Shown: positions 27,313 through 34,961 of the stretch, piece by piece
Layout: the number at the start of each line of letters is the position of its first letter
Position numbering within the stretch: the first letter of the stretch is position 1
NCBI RefSeq assembly: GCF_007997225.1
Contig: NZ_VORM01000012.1
Span: 62,001 to 126,000, forward strand
Reading direction: 5' to 3'
Length of the DNA stretch: 64,000 nt
Origin: Subsaximicrobium wynnwilliamsii
GTDB taxonomy: Bacteria > Bacteroidota > Bacteroidia > Flavobacteriales > Flavobacteriaceae
The notes under the pieces: model-generated
The model's input: the letters and a program-made list of their open reading frames with translations, nothing else
Database searches by the model: none
Told to the model about the DNA's origin: nothing
Made by a program: the position numbers and the translations under genes

Positions 27313-28098
27313 CTAAAACCCACGTTCCTTCTGCAATTGTTCATAGGCCAATTGTACTTGTCTAAATTTTTCCTCAGCACCTTCTTGGTGTTCTTTTCCT
27401 AAGTGCATCACTTTATCGGGATGGTATTTTTTCGCCATCTTCCGGTAGGCCGCTTTTACTTCATCGTTCGTGGCCGCTTTTGTAATTTCCAAGATCTTGT
27501 AAGCGTTATCGCTACTGTTGTAGAACATCGCCTTGATGCTGTCATAATCCCTTGACGAAATTCCCAAATAACCTGCGATCATATAAATCTGTGAGACCTC
27601 CGTATCAGTGACCATACCATCGGCTCTGGCAATTCCGAAGAGAAAATGCAGCAATTGCAAGCGTGACGCATGGTCCATCATTTGCTTGATCTGCAAACAA
27701 ACCTGCCTGGTCGGGATTTGTTGTTTATTGATATTCTTAAAGAGACTGAAGGCCTGGTTGGCGCGATCCTTGCCATACATACTCACAAATTGTTGGCGTA
27801 CAAAATCGAGCTCACGCTGGTCTTGATGCCCATCGGCCTTAATCACAACCGAAGCCAAAATAAGCAAGCTTACCTCAAAATCGCCAGGTTGGGTTTGCGG
27901 CCGCTGTTGCGCACTACGAAAAGTGCCGCGTGTCGACTGACGTGAAGCGTCCTGCTTGCGATCACCCTGCCCTAAAAAGGGAAAATCGCTCTTTGACGCG
28001 CCATCCACCAAACTTCCCAAGGCCAAACCAATAATAGCACCTATTGGTCCGCCAAAAGCCCATCCTAAAGCACCGCCAATCCATTTTGTAACACCCAT
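27313..28098 (-). CDS. TerB/J-domain protein (DjlA-like)
   Basis: A 261-residue co-chaperone-like protein. It has an N-terminal Gly-rich membrane-associating helix ([20 protein letters not shown]), a TerB-like helical domain (about 80-180), and a C-terminal J domain (about 195-261) with the DnaK-stimulating HPD in KKYHPDKV. This order is that of DjlA. The start is placed at the methionine of [10 protein letters not shown] (28098); the frame is open 12 codons further up but lacks conserved sequence. Confidence 0.85.
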   Translation of the reverse strand: MGVTKWIGGALGWAFGGPIGAIIGLALGSLVDGASKSDFPFLGQGDRKQDASRQSTRGTFRSAQQRPQTQPGDFEVSLLILASVVIKADGHQDQRELDFVRQQFVSMYGKDRANQAFSLFKNINKQQIPTRQVCLQIKQMMDHASRLQLLHFLFGIARADGMVTDTEVSQIYMIAGYLGISSRDYDSIKAMFYNSSDNAYKILEITKAATNDEVKAAYRKMAKKYHPDKVMHLGKEHQEGAEEKFRQVQLAYEQLQKERGF

Positions 28099-28198
28099 AT
28101 AATTATTTATTGAAATCGAGGCCAAAGATACCAATGTTAGTTGTTTTTTAAGTTTTATATTGGTGAAATGATTTTTTGGGAAGATTTAATACCGATTG

Positions 28199-28250
28199 AG
28201 GACTCAAGACTGAAGTCTGAAGACTGCAAACTGAAGACTGCAAACTGAGA
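28199..28250. repeat. GACTGAAG-type intergenic repeat
   Basis: Runs of AGACTGAAG and AGACTGCAAACTG, of the same kind as 27248-27311 and 46149-46188. A short trace is also at 28837-28853. Confidence 0.5.
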
Positions 28251-28336
28251 CTTTTTTTACACATTCTCAATCGTGTTGGACGCAACCTTTTCGAGGATGA
28301 GGCATCTTATAAACACAATCATAAACCACAACCACC

Positions 28337-28747
28337 ATGAACTATCGCTTATTGATTTTGCTTACTTTGATTACCACTGCCTTTATAGGCTGTAATGATG
28401 ACGATCCCAATAGGATTGACGCTGTGCCGTCTATTTCTGGAACTTGGAATTTGAGCAATGTCTCTGGCGGATTTGTGGGCACAGACGTTGATTTTGAAGA
28501 CGGTTTGATTACATGGAGCTTCAATACCGAAACCTCGCAGGTCAAGGTTATAAATTCAAACGCAGATCCGGTTGCCTTTGATGGCTTGCCTTCTGGCACT
28601 TACGATTATGTTTTAGAGAACAATGCCGGTGTTGAAACATTAAAAGTTGATTATCTAGACATGACGGTTAACGCAATGAGTAATACCCAAATGCTATTGG
28701 ATGATGGCATTGCCTATGATGGTTTTTTACTCAGTTTCAGTAGATAA
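28337..28747 (+). CDS. Lipocalin-like lipoprotein of unknown role
   Basis: A 136-residue lipoprotein with lipobox ending at Cys19 (AFIGC) followed by an Asp-rich linker (NDDDPNR), a common export signal to the outer surface in Bacteroidota. The rest is beta-rich (ISGTWNLSNVSGG, then ITWSFNTETSQVKVIN), as in the small lipocalin-like Bacteroidota families. Ligand and function are unknown. It is a single gene. Confidence 0.65.
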   Translation: MNYRLLILLTLITTAFIGCNDDDPNRIDAVPSISGTWNLSNVSGGFVGTDVDFEDGLITWSFNTETSQVKVINSNADPVAFDGLPSGTYDYVLENNAGVETLKVDYLDMTVNAMSNTQMLLDDGIAYDGFLLSFSR

Positions 28748-28880
28748 ACCTCTTTTTCTTCGGAAGTTTCAGACATTCAAAATCTTAATTGTGCTATTTT
28801 ATCAAAACCCTGCCCAAGATTGCGAATTGTCAACTCAAAACTGAAGACTGGTGAACCAAAAACCCCTCACAAATTTTCCT

Positions 28881-28888
28881 TATCTTTG
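28881..28888 (+). promoter_or_regulatory. Likely -7 element of the bacilliredoxin gene
   Basis: TATCTTTG followed by CA, 60 bases before ATG 28948. No good TTTG at the -33 position. Confidence 0.35.
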
Positions 28889-28947
28889 CAGTCCCGATTC
28901 TGAAGTTTCGGAACGGAAAATATATTAATCTTAAAAATTTATAATAG

Positions 28948-29358
28948 ATGTACCCAGCAGAATTAGTAAAACCAATGCGTGAGGATTTGACCAAGGTTGG
29001 TTTCGAAGAATTACATACTTCAGATGAAGTGAAAACAGCGTTGTCAAAAGAGGGCACTACTTTAATTGTAGTGAATTCGGTATGCGGTTGTGCAGCAGCA
29101 AATGCGCGTCCAGGAGCGCGTATGAGTTTACAAAACACCAAACGTCCAGAACATATTGTAACGGTATTTGCAGGTGTGGATAAGGAAGCGGTAGATGAGG
29201 CGAGAAGCCACATGGTGCCATTTCCTCCAAGTTCCCCTTGTATGGCCTTGTTTAAGGATGGTGAATTGGTGCACATGTTAGAGCGCCATCACATTGAAGG
29301 TCGCCCTGCCGAATTGATTGCAGAAAACCTGATGGACGCGTACAACCAACACTGTTAA
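28948..29358 (+). CDS. Bacilliredoxin (BrxA/BrxB, YphP/YqiW family)
   Basis: A 136-residue thiol-disulfide protein that removes bacillithiol or similar low-molecular-weight thiols from protein cysteines under oxidative stress. The defining motif CGC (Cys46, Cys48) sits in VNSVCGCAAANARPG, and the rest (HIVTVFAGVDKEA, then PFPPSSPCMALFKDGE) is collinear with the family. The length is typical. A hairpin terminator follows at 29427. Confidence 0.93.
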   Translation: MYPAELVKPMREDLTKVGFEELHTSDEVKTALSKEGTTLIVVNSVCGCAAANARPGARMSLQNTKRPEHIVTVFAGVDKEAVDEARSHMVPFPPSSPCMALFKDGELVHMLERHHIEGRPAELIAENLMDAYNQHC

Positions 29359-29426
29359 GAACAGCTCGAAGTACGACTTTAAAAGTGGGACGTCTCTCAA
29401 AGGAGAAAACTACTTAAAAACAAAAA

Positions 29427-29449
29427 CCACGAATATTTCGTGGTTTTTT
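29427..29449 (+). terminator. Terminator of the bacilliredoxin gene
   Basis: CCACGAA (29427-29433) pairs with TTCGTGG (29437-29443) around TAT, followed by six T (29444-29449). The T-run merges with the -33 box of the next promoter. Confidence 0.75.
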
Positions 29450-29477
29450 GCTTTTGTAAAGCTTTGATATATCTTTG
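29447..29477 (+). promoter_or_regulatory. Promoter of the acyltransferase gene
   Basis: TTTG (29447-29450), 19 bases, then TATCTTTG (29470-29477): a perfect match to the Bacteroidota consensus. The -7 box ends only 4 bases before ATG 29482, so the transcript would start at or very near the start codon. Confidence 0.7.
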
Positions 29478-29481
29478 TTTC

Positions 29482-30219
29482 ATGAGAAAATTACTTGCCT
29501 ATCCCTTAACGGTGATTTATTTGATTTGCTTTGGGATAACCATTTTGGTTTTTCATCCCATACAGTTATTTTGCTTTAAGGTTTTTGGCTATCAGGCGCA
29601 TAAAAAATCAGTTGATGCCTTGCAGTTTTTTTTAATACGCTGTCTCACCATTTTAGGCACGCGCATTACTTGGAAAAACGATTTCGAGCTCCCCATAGAC
29701 AAACCTTTGTTGATCGTGTCTAACCATCAAAGCATGTACGACATTTCCCCGATAATGTGGAACCTGCGGAGACATCATGTCAAATTCGTGGCCAAAAAAG
29801 AACTCGGTAAGGGCATTCCCAGCATTTCCCAAAATTTGCGCGATGGTGGTTCGGTGTTGATTGACAGGAATAATCCGCGGCAATCGTTACCTGCCATGTT
29901 GCAATTTGGTGAGTACATTGAAAAGACCAAACGCGCAGCTGTGATTTTCCCGGAAGGCACGCGCAGCAAAGATGGTTATCCCAAACCTTTTAGAATGCGT
30001 GGCCTGGAGTTGTTGATCAAAAAAGTACCTTCCGCAGTGATTGTTCCCATCACCATAAATAATTCTTGGAAGATGTTGCGCTATGGCAAATTTCCCATGG
30101 GCATAGGAAATCATATCACTTTTACTATTCATAAGCCCATAGAAATCGCTATCTTTACAGACAAGAAGGCGCTCCTAGAGCGGGTTAAAAGCACAATTGT
30201 TAATGCCATTGAGCATTAA
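29482..30219 (+). CDS. 1-acyl-sn-glycerol-3-phosphate acyltransferase (PlsC family)
   Basis: A membrane enzyme that adds the second acyl chain in phospholipid synthesis. From ATG 29482 it has 245 residues: an N-terminal membrane helix (about 8-30), the catalytic NHQSMYD (His82, Asp87), and the substrate-binding FPEGTRS further on, followed by VPITINNSW. The family order is intact. The start at 29482 is chosen because the promoter lies right upstream; the frame is open to 29440 through the terminator. The desaturase gene follows 18 bases downstream, giving a lipid-related pair. Confidence 0.88.
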   Translation: MRKLLAYPLTVIYLICFGITILVFHPIQLFCFKVFGYQAHKKSVDALQFFLIRCLTILGTRITWKNDFELPIDKPLLIVSNHQSMYDISPIMWNLRRHHVKFVAKKELGKGIPSISQNLRDGGSVLIDRNNPRQSLPAMLQFGEYIEKTKRAAVIFPEGTRSKDGYPKPFRMRGLELLIKKVPSAVIVPITINNSWKMLRYGKFPMGIGNHITFTIHKPIEIAIFTDKKALLERVKSTIVNAIEH

Positions 30220-30237
30220 AACTAAAACTTTAAAACT

Positions 30238-31227
30238 ATGTCATTAAAAAATATAAGATTGGAAGTGATGCAGCATCTTGAAAAGGATGTTGAATCGCTA
30301 ATACAAAAATATTTGATTCCTACTGAAAAAATCTGGCAGCCTAGTGATTTTTTGCCAAATTCTGAAAGTGAAAACTTTTATGAGGAAGTTAGGGAAATTA
30401 GAGAACTGTCTAAAGATCTACCTTATGACTTTTGGGTGGTTTTGGTGGGTGATATGATTACTGAGGAAGCCTTGCCAACCTATGAATCCTGGTTGATGGA
30501 TGTGGAAGGTGTTGGCCAAGTCGAGCATAACAGTTGGTCTAAATGGGTAAGACATTGGACTTCCGAAGAAAACCGCCATGGTGATGTGCTCAATAAATAC
30601 CTCTACCTTTCTGGGCGTGTGAACATGCGTGAGATAGAAATGACAACGCAGCACCTCATTGCCGATGGTTTTGACATAGGCACCGATCGCGATCCTTACA
30701 AGAATTTTGTTTATACCAGTTTTCAAGAATTGGCAACTTATGTTTCACACAACCGTGTGGCAAAAATGGCCAAGGAAAAAGGCAATAAACAACTCGCTAA
30801 GATGTGTAAGATCATTTCTGGCGACGAGATGCGCCACCACCATGCGTATTCCGAATTTGTGGAGCGTATTTTTGTGGAAGATCCTAGTCAAATGATGATG
30901 GCTTTCCATTACATGATGAAGCAAAAAATTACCATGCCAGCCCATTTCTTAAGGGAATCTGGCGATAAAATAGGCACTGCCTTTGAAGAGTTTTCCAATA
31001 CCGCCCAGCGCATTGGCGTGTATACCTCGGCAGATTATGTGGAAATCCTCCAAAAACTCATTGATCGTTGGGATATTGGTAACATCAAGGGACTTTCCGA
31101 TGAAGCCGAAAAAGCACGTGAATATTTAATGAAATTACCCTCACGAATGATACGATTGTCAGAGCGCATGAAAATTCCCGAAAATTCCTATGAGTTCAAG
31201 TGGGTGCAGCCTGCGGTTTCAAGATGA
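30238..31227 (+). CDS. Acyl-ACP desaturase
   Basis: A soluble di-iron enzyme (329 residues) that introduces a double bond into acyl chains on acyl carrier protein. The two iron-binding motifs EENRHGD (about residue 116) and DEMRHHHAYSEF (about 197) are present, as are earlier acidic ligands in the helical bundle. It lies 18 bases after the acyltransferase gene, which suggests joint control of membrane unsaturation. The 3' end borders directly on the nine-copy tandem repeat. Confidence 0.9.
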   Translation: MSLKNIRLEVMQHLEKDVESLIQKYLIPTEKIWQPSDFLPNSESENFYEEVREIRELSKDLPYDFWVVLVGDMITEEALPTYESWLMDVEGVGQVEHNSWSKWVRHWTSEENRHGDVLNKYLYLSGRVNMREIEMTTQHLIADGFDIGTDRDPYKNFVYTSFQELATYVSHNRVAKMAKEKGNKQLAKMCKIISGDEMRHHHAYSEFVERIFVEDPSQMMMAFHYMMKQKITMPAHFLRESGDKIGTAFEEFSNTAQRIGVYTSADYVEILQKLIDRWDIGNIKGLSDEAEKAREYLMKLPSRMIRLSERMKIPENSYEFKWVQPAVSR

Positions 31228-31230
31228 AGC

Positions 31231-32120
31231 TGGAACACAGATAACGCTGATCAAGCAGATGCTCACTGATTTTAAGTTGGGGATTAATCTGCGAAAATCA
31301 GTAAAAATCAGTGTCATCAGCGTTCGATATTTGGAACACAGATAATGCTGATTAAGCAGATGCTCACTGATTTTAAGTTGGGATTAATCTGAGAAAATCA
31401 GTAAAAATCTGTGTCATCAGCGTTCGATATTGGAACACAGATAATGCTGATTAAGCAGATGCTCACTGATTTTAAGTTTAGATTTATCTGCGGTAATCAG
31501 TAAAAATCTGCGTCATCAGCGTTTGATTGGAACACAGATAATGCTGATTAAGCAGATGCTCACTGATTTTAAGTTGGGATTAATCTGAGAAAATCAGTAA
31601 AAATCTGCGTCATCAGCGTTCGATATTGGAACACAGATAACGCTGATCAAGCAGATGCTCACTGATTTTAAGTTGGGATTAATCTGCGAAAATCAGTAAA
31701 AATCTGCGTCATCAGCGTTCGATATTTGGAACACAGATAATGCTGATTAAGCAGATGCTCACTGATTTTAAGTTGGGATTAATCTGCGAAAATCAGTAAA
31801 AATCAGTGTCATCAGCGTTCGGTATTTGGAACACAGATAACGCTGATCAAGCAGCTGCTCACTGATTTTAAGTTGGGGATTAATCTGCGAAAATCAGTAA
31901 AAATCAGCGTCATCAGCGTTCGGTATTTGGAACACAGATAACGCTGATCAAGCAGCTGCTCACTGATTTTAAATTTAGATTTATCTGCGAAAATCAGTAA
32001 AAATCAGCGTCATCAGCGTTCGATATTTGGAACACAGATAATGCTGATTAAGCAGATGCTCACTGATTTTAAGTTTAGATTTATCTGCGAAAATCAGTAA
32101 AAATCAGTGTCATCAGCGTT
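31231..32120. repeat. Nine-copy ~100-bp tandem repeat with internal dyads
   Basis: Copies begin with TGGAACACAGATAA at 31231, 31332, 31431, 31528, 31627, 31727, 31827, 31928 and 32028 (period 97-101). Each copy starts with AACGCTGAT or AATGCTGAT and ends with ATCAGCGTT; inside, CACTGATTTT faces AAAATCAGT twice. Every unit can thus fold into a long nested hairpin. No open reading frame spans it. It lies between the desaturase and HD-hydrolase genes. Confidence 0.92.
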
Positions 32121-32138
32121 CCATAACTTGCAAGAAAT

Positions 32139-32792
32139 ATGACTTCAGACACACAAATTTCCAACACCATCGCCTTTGTCAAGAAAGAACTTTATAATGC
32201 TGAAGGCGGGCACGACTGGTTTCATATCGAGCGCGTCTATAAAAATGCGATGCTTATTGCCAAAACCGAAACGGTAGATCACTTAACCGTGGCACTTGGG
32301 GCATTGTTGCATGATATTGCCGACAGCAAATTTCATGATGGAGATGAGACTGTGGGGCCAAGGAAAGCCAGAGAGTTTCTGTTTGAGCAAAACGTCGATT
32401 CAAAAGTGATAGAACATGTGGTTCAAATCATTGAAAACATATCTTTTAAAGGCGGAAATTTTCAGCAAAATTTTGCTTCTGCGGAATTGGATGTTGTTCA
32501 GGATGCCGACCGCTTAGATGCTTTGGGAGCGATTGGTATTGCCAGAACTTTCAACTACGGCGGTTTTAAAAACCGAAAAATCTTCGATCCAGACATCAAG
32601 CCCAGTCTCAACATGACCAAAGCGGAATACAAGGGCTCAACGGCACCAACAATCAATCATTTTTACGAGAAGTTACTGTTGTTAAAAAATCAGATGCATA
32701 CCAGCACCGGACGCAAATTGGCAGCAGGTCGCCACGATTTCATGGAACAATTCCTAGAACAGTTTTATGACGAATGGGACGGTTTGAACTAA
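32139..32792 (+). CDS. HD-domain phosphohydrolase
   Basis: A 217-residue metal-dependent phosphohydrolase of the HD superfamily (YedJ-like). The metal-binding residues are His29 (HDWFHI), the His58-Asp59 pair (LLHDIADSK), and Asp124 (DADRLDALGAIGIAR). The substrate is unknown; relatives act on nucleotides. It starts 19 bases after the tandem repeat. A second, degraded copy of its 3' end lies at 34730. Confidence 0.88.
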   Translation: MTSDTQISNTIAFVKKELYNAEGGHDWFHIERVYKNAMLIAKTETVDHLTVALGALLHDIADSKFHDGDETVGPRKAREFLFEQNVDSKVIEHVVQIIENISFKGGNFQQNFASAELDVVQDADRLDALGAIGIARTFNYGGFKNRKIFDPDIKPSLNMTKAEYKGSTAPTINHFYEKLLLLKNQMHTSTGRKLAAGRHDFMEQFLEQFYDEWDGLN

Positions 32793-32910
32793 ACTAACAA
32801 TTCATTTTGATTATACCGATGTAGAGATGTGATTTATCGCATCCATCACATATCTACGACACCAAATATTGATTCTTGATTCTACTAGCGCAGCGGTCTT
32901 AATTCTTTTT

Positions 32911-33783
32911 TCAAGTCGCATATAAATTCGTCAACCCCTTTCTATATTTAGAAGCACTCTTGCCGGTCATCTCCTTAAACAATTTATTAAAGTGTGAAAA
33001 ATTATTGAAGCCGCATTCAAAAGCCACGTCGGCAATGCTCATTTCACTTTCAGAGAGTAATTTTGTAGCGTGCACCACACGATATTCATTGACCAACTTG
33101 GTAAAGGTCTTACCCGTTGATTTTTTAAAATACCGGCAAAAAGCAGGAACGGTCATACTTACCGCCTCAGCAATTTCATCTAGAGTAATGTGTTGCTTAA
33201 AATGAGTATTGACGTACTTATAGATGATGTCAATTTTTGAGCTGTCCTGCTTTTCGGTCTCGAAGACAAAGCCTTCCGCATTCAAAATCTCGTAATCCTC
33301 AGCTTCAGCTAAAAGGTGAAGTATCTTGATGAGCAGTAAAATACGGTCAAAACCCTTGAGTTCATTAAGTTTCTGTATTTTTTTTCCAACGCGCTTTTTG
33401 GTTTTGGGCTTAAAGAGAATTCCGTTTTTTGCACGTTCAAAAAGAATGTTGATGCTTGCCATTTCAGGAACATCAAAAAAGTAGGCGCCTAAAAAGTCAG
33501 GATTGAATTGTACCAAGACTTCAGAGCCTTGTTGTGTCAATCGATCCTTAAAGCCGTTGTGAGGCAAATTAGAGCCCAATAAAAGTAATTGGCTATTGTT
33601 AAAGTAAGAGAGGTGATTTCCAATATGGCGTTTTCCAGAGCCCTTGTCAATAAAGACCAACTCAATTTCTGGATGAAAATGCCAAAATGCTTTAGAATCG
33701 GCTGAGGCCGAAGTGCTTTTCTTTACAAACACCGAGCTTCCAAACTCTGGGCTTATTTTTTCTAAGGTTGGTTTTCTGTGCAT
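32911..33783 (-). CDS. AraC-family transcriptional regulator
   Basis: A 290-residue regulator. The N-terminal cupin sensor region (about 20-110) starts with FWHFHPEIELVFIDKG, and the C-terminal double helix-turn-helix (about 190-285) has LDEIAEAVSMTVPAFCRYFKK and IADVAFECGFNNFSHFNKLFK. Its ligand is probably a sugar or a small molecule; nothing nearby tells which. It is divergent from the secreted-protein gene at 33995. Confidence 0.9.
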   Translation of the reverse strand: MHRKPTLEKISPEFGSSVFVKKSTSASADSKAFWHFHPEIELVFIDKGSGKRHIGNHLSYFNNSQLLLLGSNLPHNGFKDRLTQQGSEVLVQFNPDFLGAYFFDVPEMASINILFERAKNGILFKPKTKKRVGKKIQKLNELKGFDRILLLIKILHLLAEAEDYEILNAEGFVFETEKQDSSKIDIIYKYVNTHFKQHITLDEIAEAVSMTVPAFCRYFKKSTGKTFTKLVNEYRVVHATKLLSESEMSIADVAFECGFNNFSHFNKLFKEMTGKSASKYRKGLTNLYAT

Positions 33784-33936
33784 CCTAACAATGAGCTGTT
33801 AATGAAACACAAAGGTACATCATTTCAAAAGCAAAATATATTCAAAATTCGCATTATTATATGCTATATTATCATTAACATTTATTTAATATCGAGCTTA
33901 TAGTTAATTTAGAACATAAATTGGTCAAATCTGATG

Positions 33937-33967
33937 TTTTCTATGCGTGCATAGCAGTTTATCTTTG
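33937..33967 (+). promoter_or_regulatory. Putative promoter with internal palindrome
   Basis: The -7 box TATCTTTG (33960-33967) lies 27 bases before ATG 33995; the -33 position reads TTTT. The spacer contains the inverted repeat CTATGC-GT-GCATAG (33941-33954), well placed for a repressor or activator. Confidence 0.45.
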
Positions 33968-33994
33968 CCATGTAATCCTTAAAACCAATATGTA

Positions 33995-34567
33995 ATGAAA
34001 ACAGTAAAACAAGTATTAGCAGTCGTATTCATGTTAACAATAGTAACAGGTTACGCCAATGACGTCAAGAACGAACCCACAAGCAGCTCGGCCACCTTTA
34101 GATTCTTAAATGTAAAGAAAGGCCATCAAGTAAGTATTAAAAATGATGAAGGCAGAGTAATTCATAGGGAAACGGTAAAAAGAAACGGTGACTATGCAAA
34201 GCGCTTTGACCTTAGCGATTTAGAAGATGGTAATTACACTATTGAGCTGGACAAGGATTTTGAGATCATCATCAAACCCTTTAAGATGGTTTCGAATGAA
34301 GTTATCCTTTTAAGCAAGCTACAAACATCGATATTTAAGCCTGTGGTTAGAACGAAAAAGAACCATTTGATGATTTCAAAACTGGCTTTGAACAACGAGT
34401 CTTTAAACATCGAACTTTACTACAATGATGAATTGATTCATAAGGACGAATTGAAAGGAGCGAAAATTTTAGAACGCATCTACACCTTATCACCATCTGA
34501 AGAAGGTATCTACGTGCTAAGAATGTCTTCTGGAGATCGAACCTTTGTAGAACGCTTCAGGATCTAA
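33995..34567 (+). CDS. Exported beta-rich protein of unknown function
   Basis: A 190-residue protein with a signal peptide (about 1-22, ending GYAN). The mature part contains two repeats of a small beta-sandwich: FRFLNVKKGHQVSIKNDEGR with LEDGNYTIELDKDF, and LALNNESLNIELYYNDELI with SEEGIYVLRMSSGD. The repeats resemble sorting-type or FN3-like folds in Bacteroidota exported proteins, but without the C-terminal type IX signature. It is a single gene with its own promoter and terminator. The function is unknown. Confidence 0.65.
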   Translation: MKTVKQVLAVVFMLTIVTGYANDVKNEPTSSSATFRFLNVKKGHQVSIKNDEGRVIHRETVKRNGDYAKRFDLSDLEDGNYTIELDKDFEIIIKPFKMVSNEVILLSKLQTSIFKPVVRTKKNHLMISKLALNNESLNIELYYNDELIHKDELKGAKILERIYTLSPSEEGIYVLRMSSGDRTFVERFRI

Positions 34568-34594
34568 GGATCTCAATGCTATTCAAATTTTAGG

Positions 34595-34620
34595 ACGTCC
34601 TCAAATGAGGACGTTTTTTT
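34595..34620 (+). terminator. Hairpin terminator after the exported-protein gene
   Basis: ACGTCCTCA (34595-34603) pairs with TGAGGACGT (34606-34614), followed by a T-run to 34620; the real loop is probably AAAT-sized after the innermost pairs open. Confidence 0.8.
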
Positions 34621-34729
34621 ATGATTACATTTTAAATCCGTTTCAATGTCGAGATGTATAAACTTTCAAAAGCAATTGATCAGGAAACAAATTTTATGTT
34701 TTATATGGCTGTGCTTTTTTTAACTTGTA

Positions 34730-34864
34730 ACGCAAATTGGCAGCAGGTCACAACGATTTCATGGAACAATTCCTAAAACAATTTTATGCCGAATGGGAGG
34801 GTTTGAACTAAGCTAACAACTCATTTTTTTTTACCGATATGGAGATGCGATTTATCGCCTCTAT
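34730..34864 (+). pseudogene. Duplicated 3' end of the HD hydrolase gene
   Basis: Bases 34730-34811 match the last ~80 bases of the HD gene (32711-32792) with a few changes and remain in frame (RKLAAGHNDFMEQFLKQFYAEW, ending at TAA 34809-34811). Similarity continues about 50 bases into the downstream non-coding DNA. There is no start or upstream part, so it is a stub. Confidence 0.85.
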
Positions 34865-34961
34865 GACGCATTTATTACATCAGGTTGCATATCTACCATC
34901 GCGACTACATCGAGCGCTATTGCTGGCAAAAATTTGGCATCGTCCATTGAGAATGTTGATT

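Noticed and set aside
31231-32120. CRISPR array
   Set aside because: The ~100-bp units repeat over their entire length without unique spacers, and no cas genes are near.
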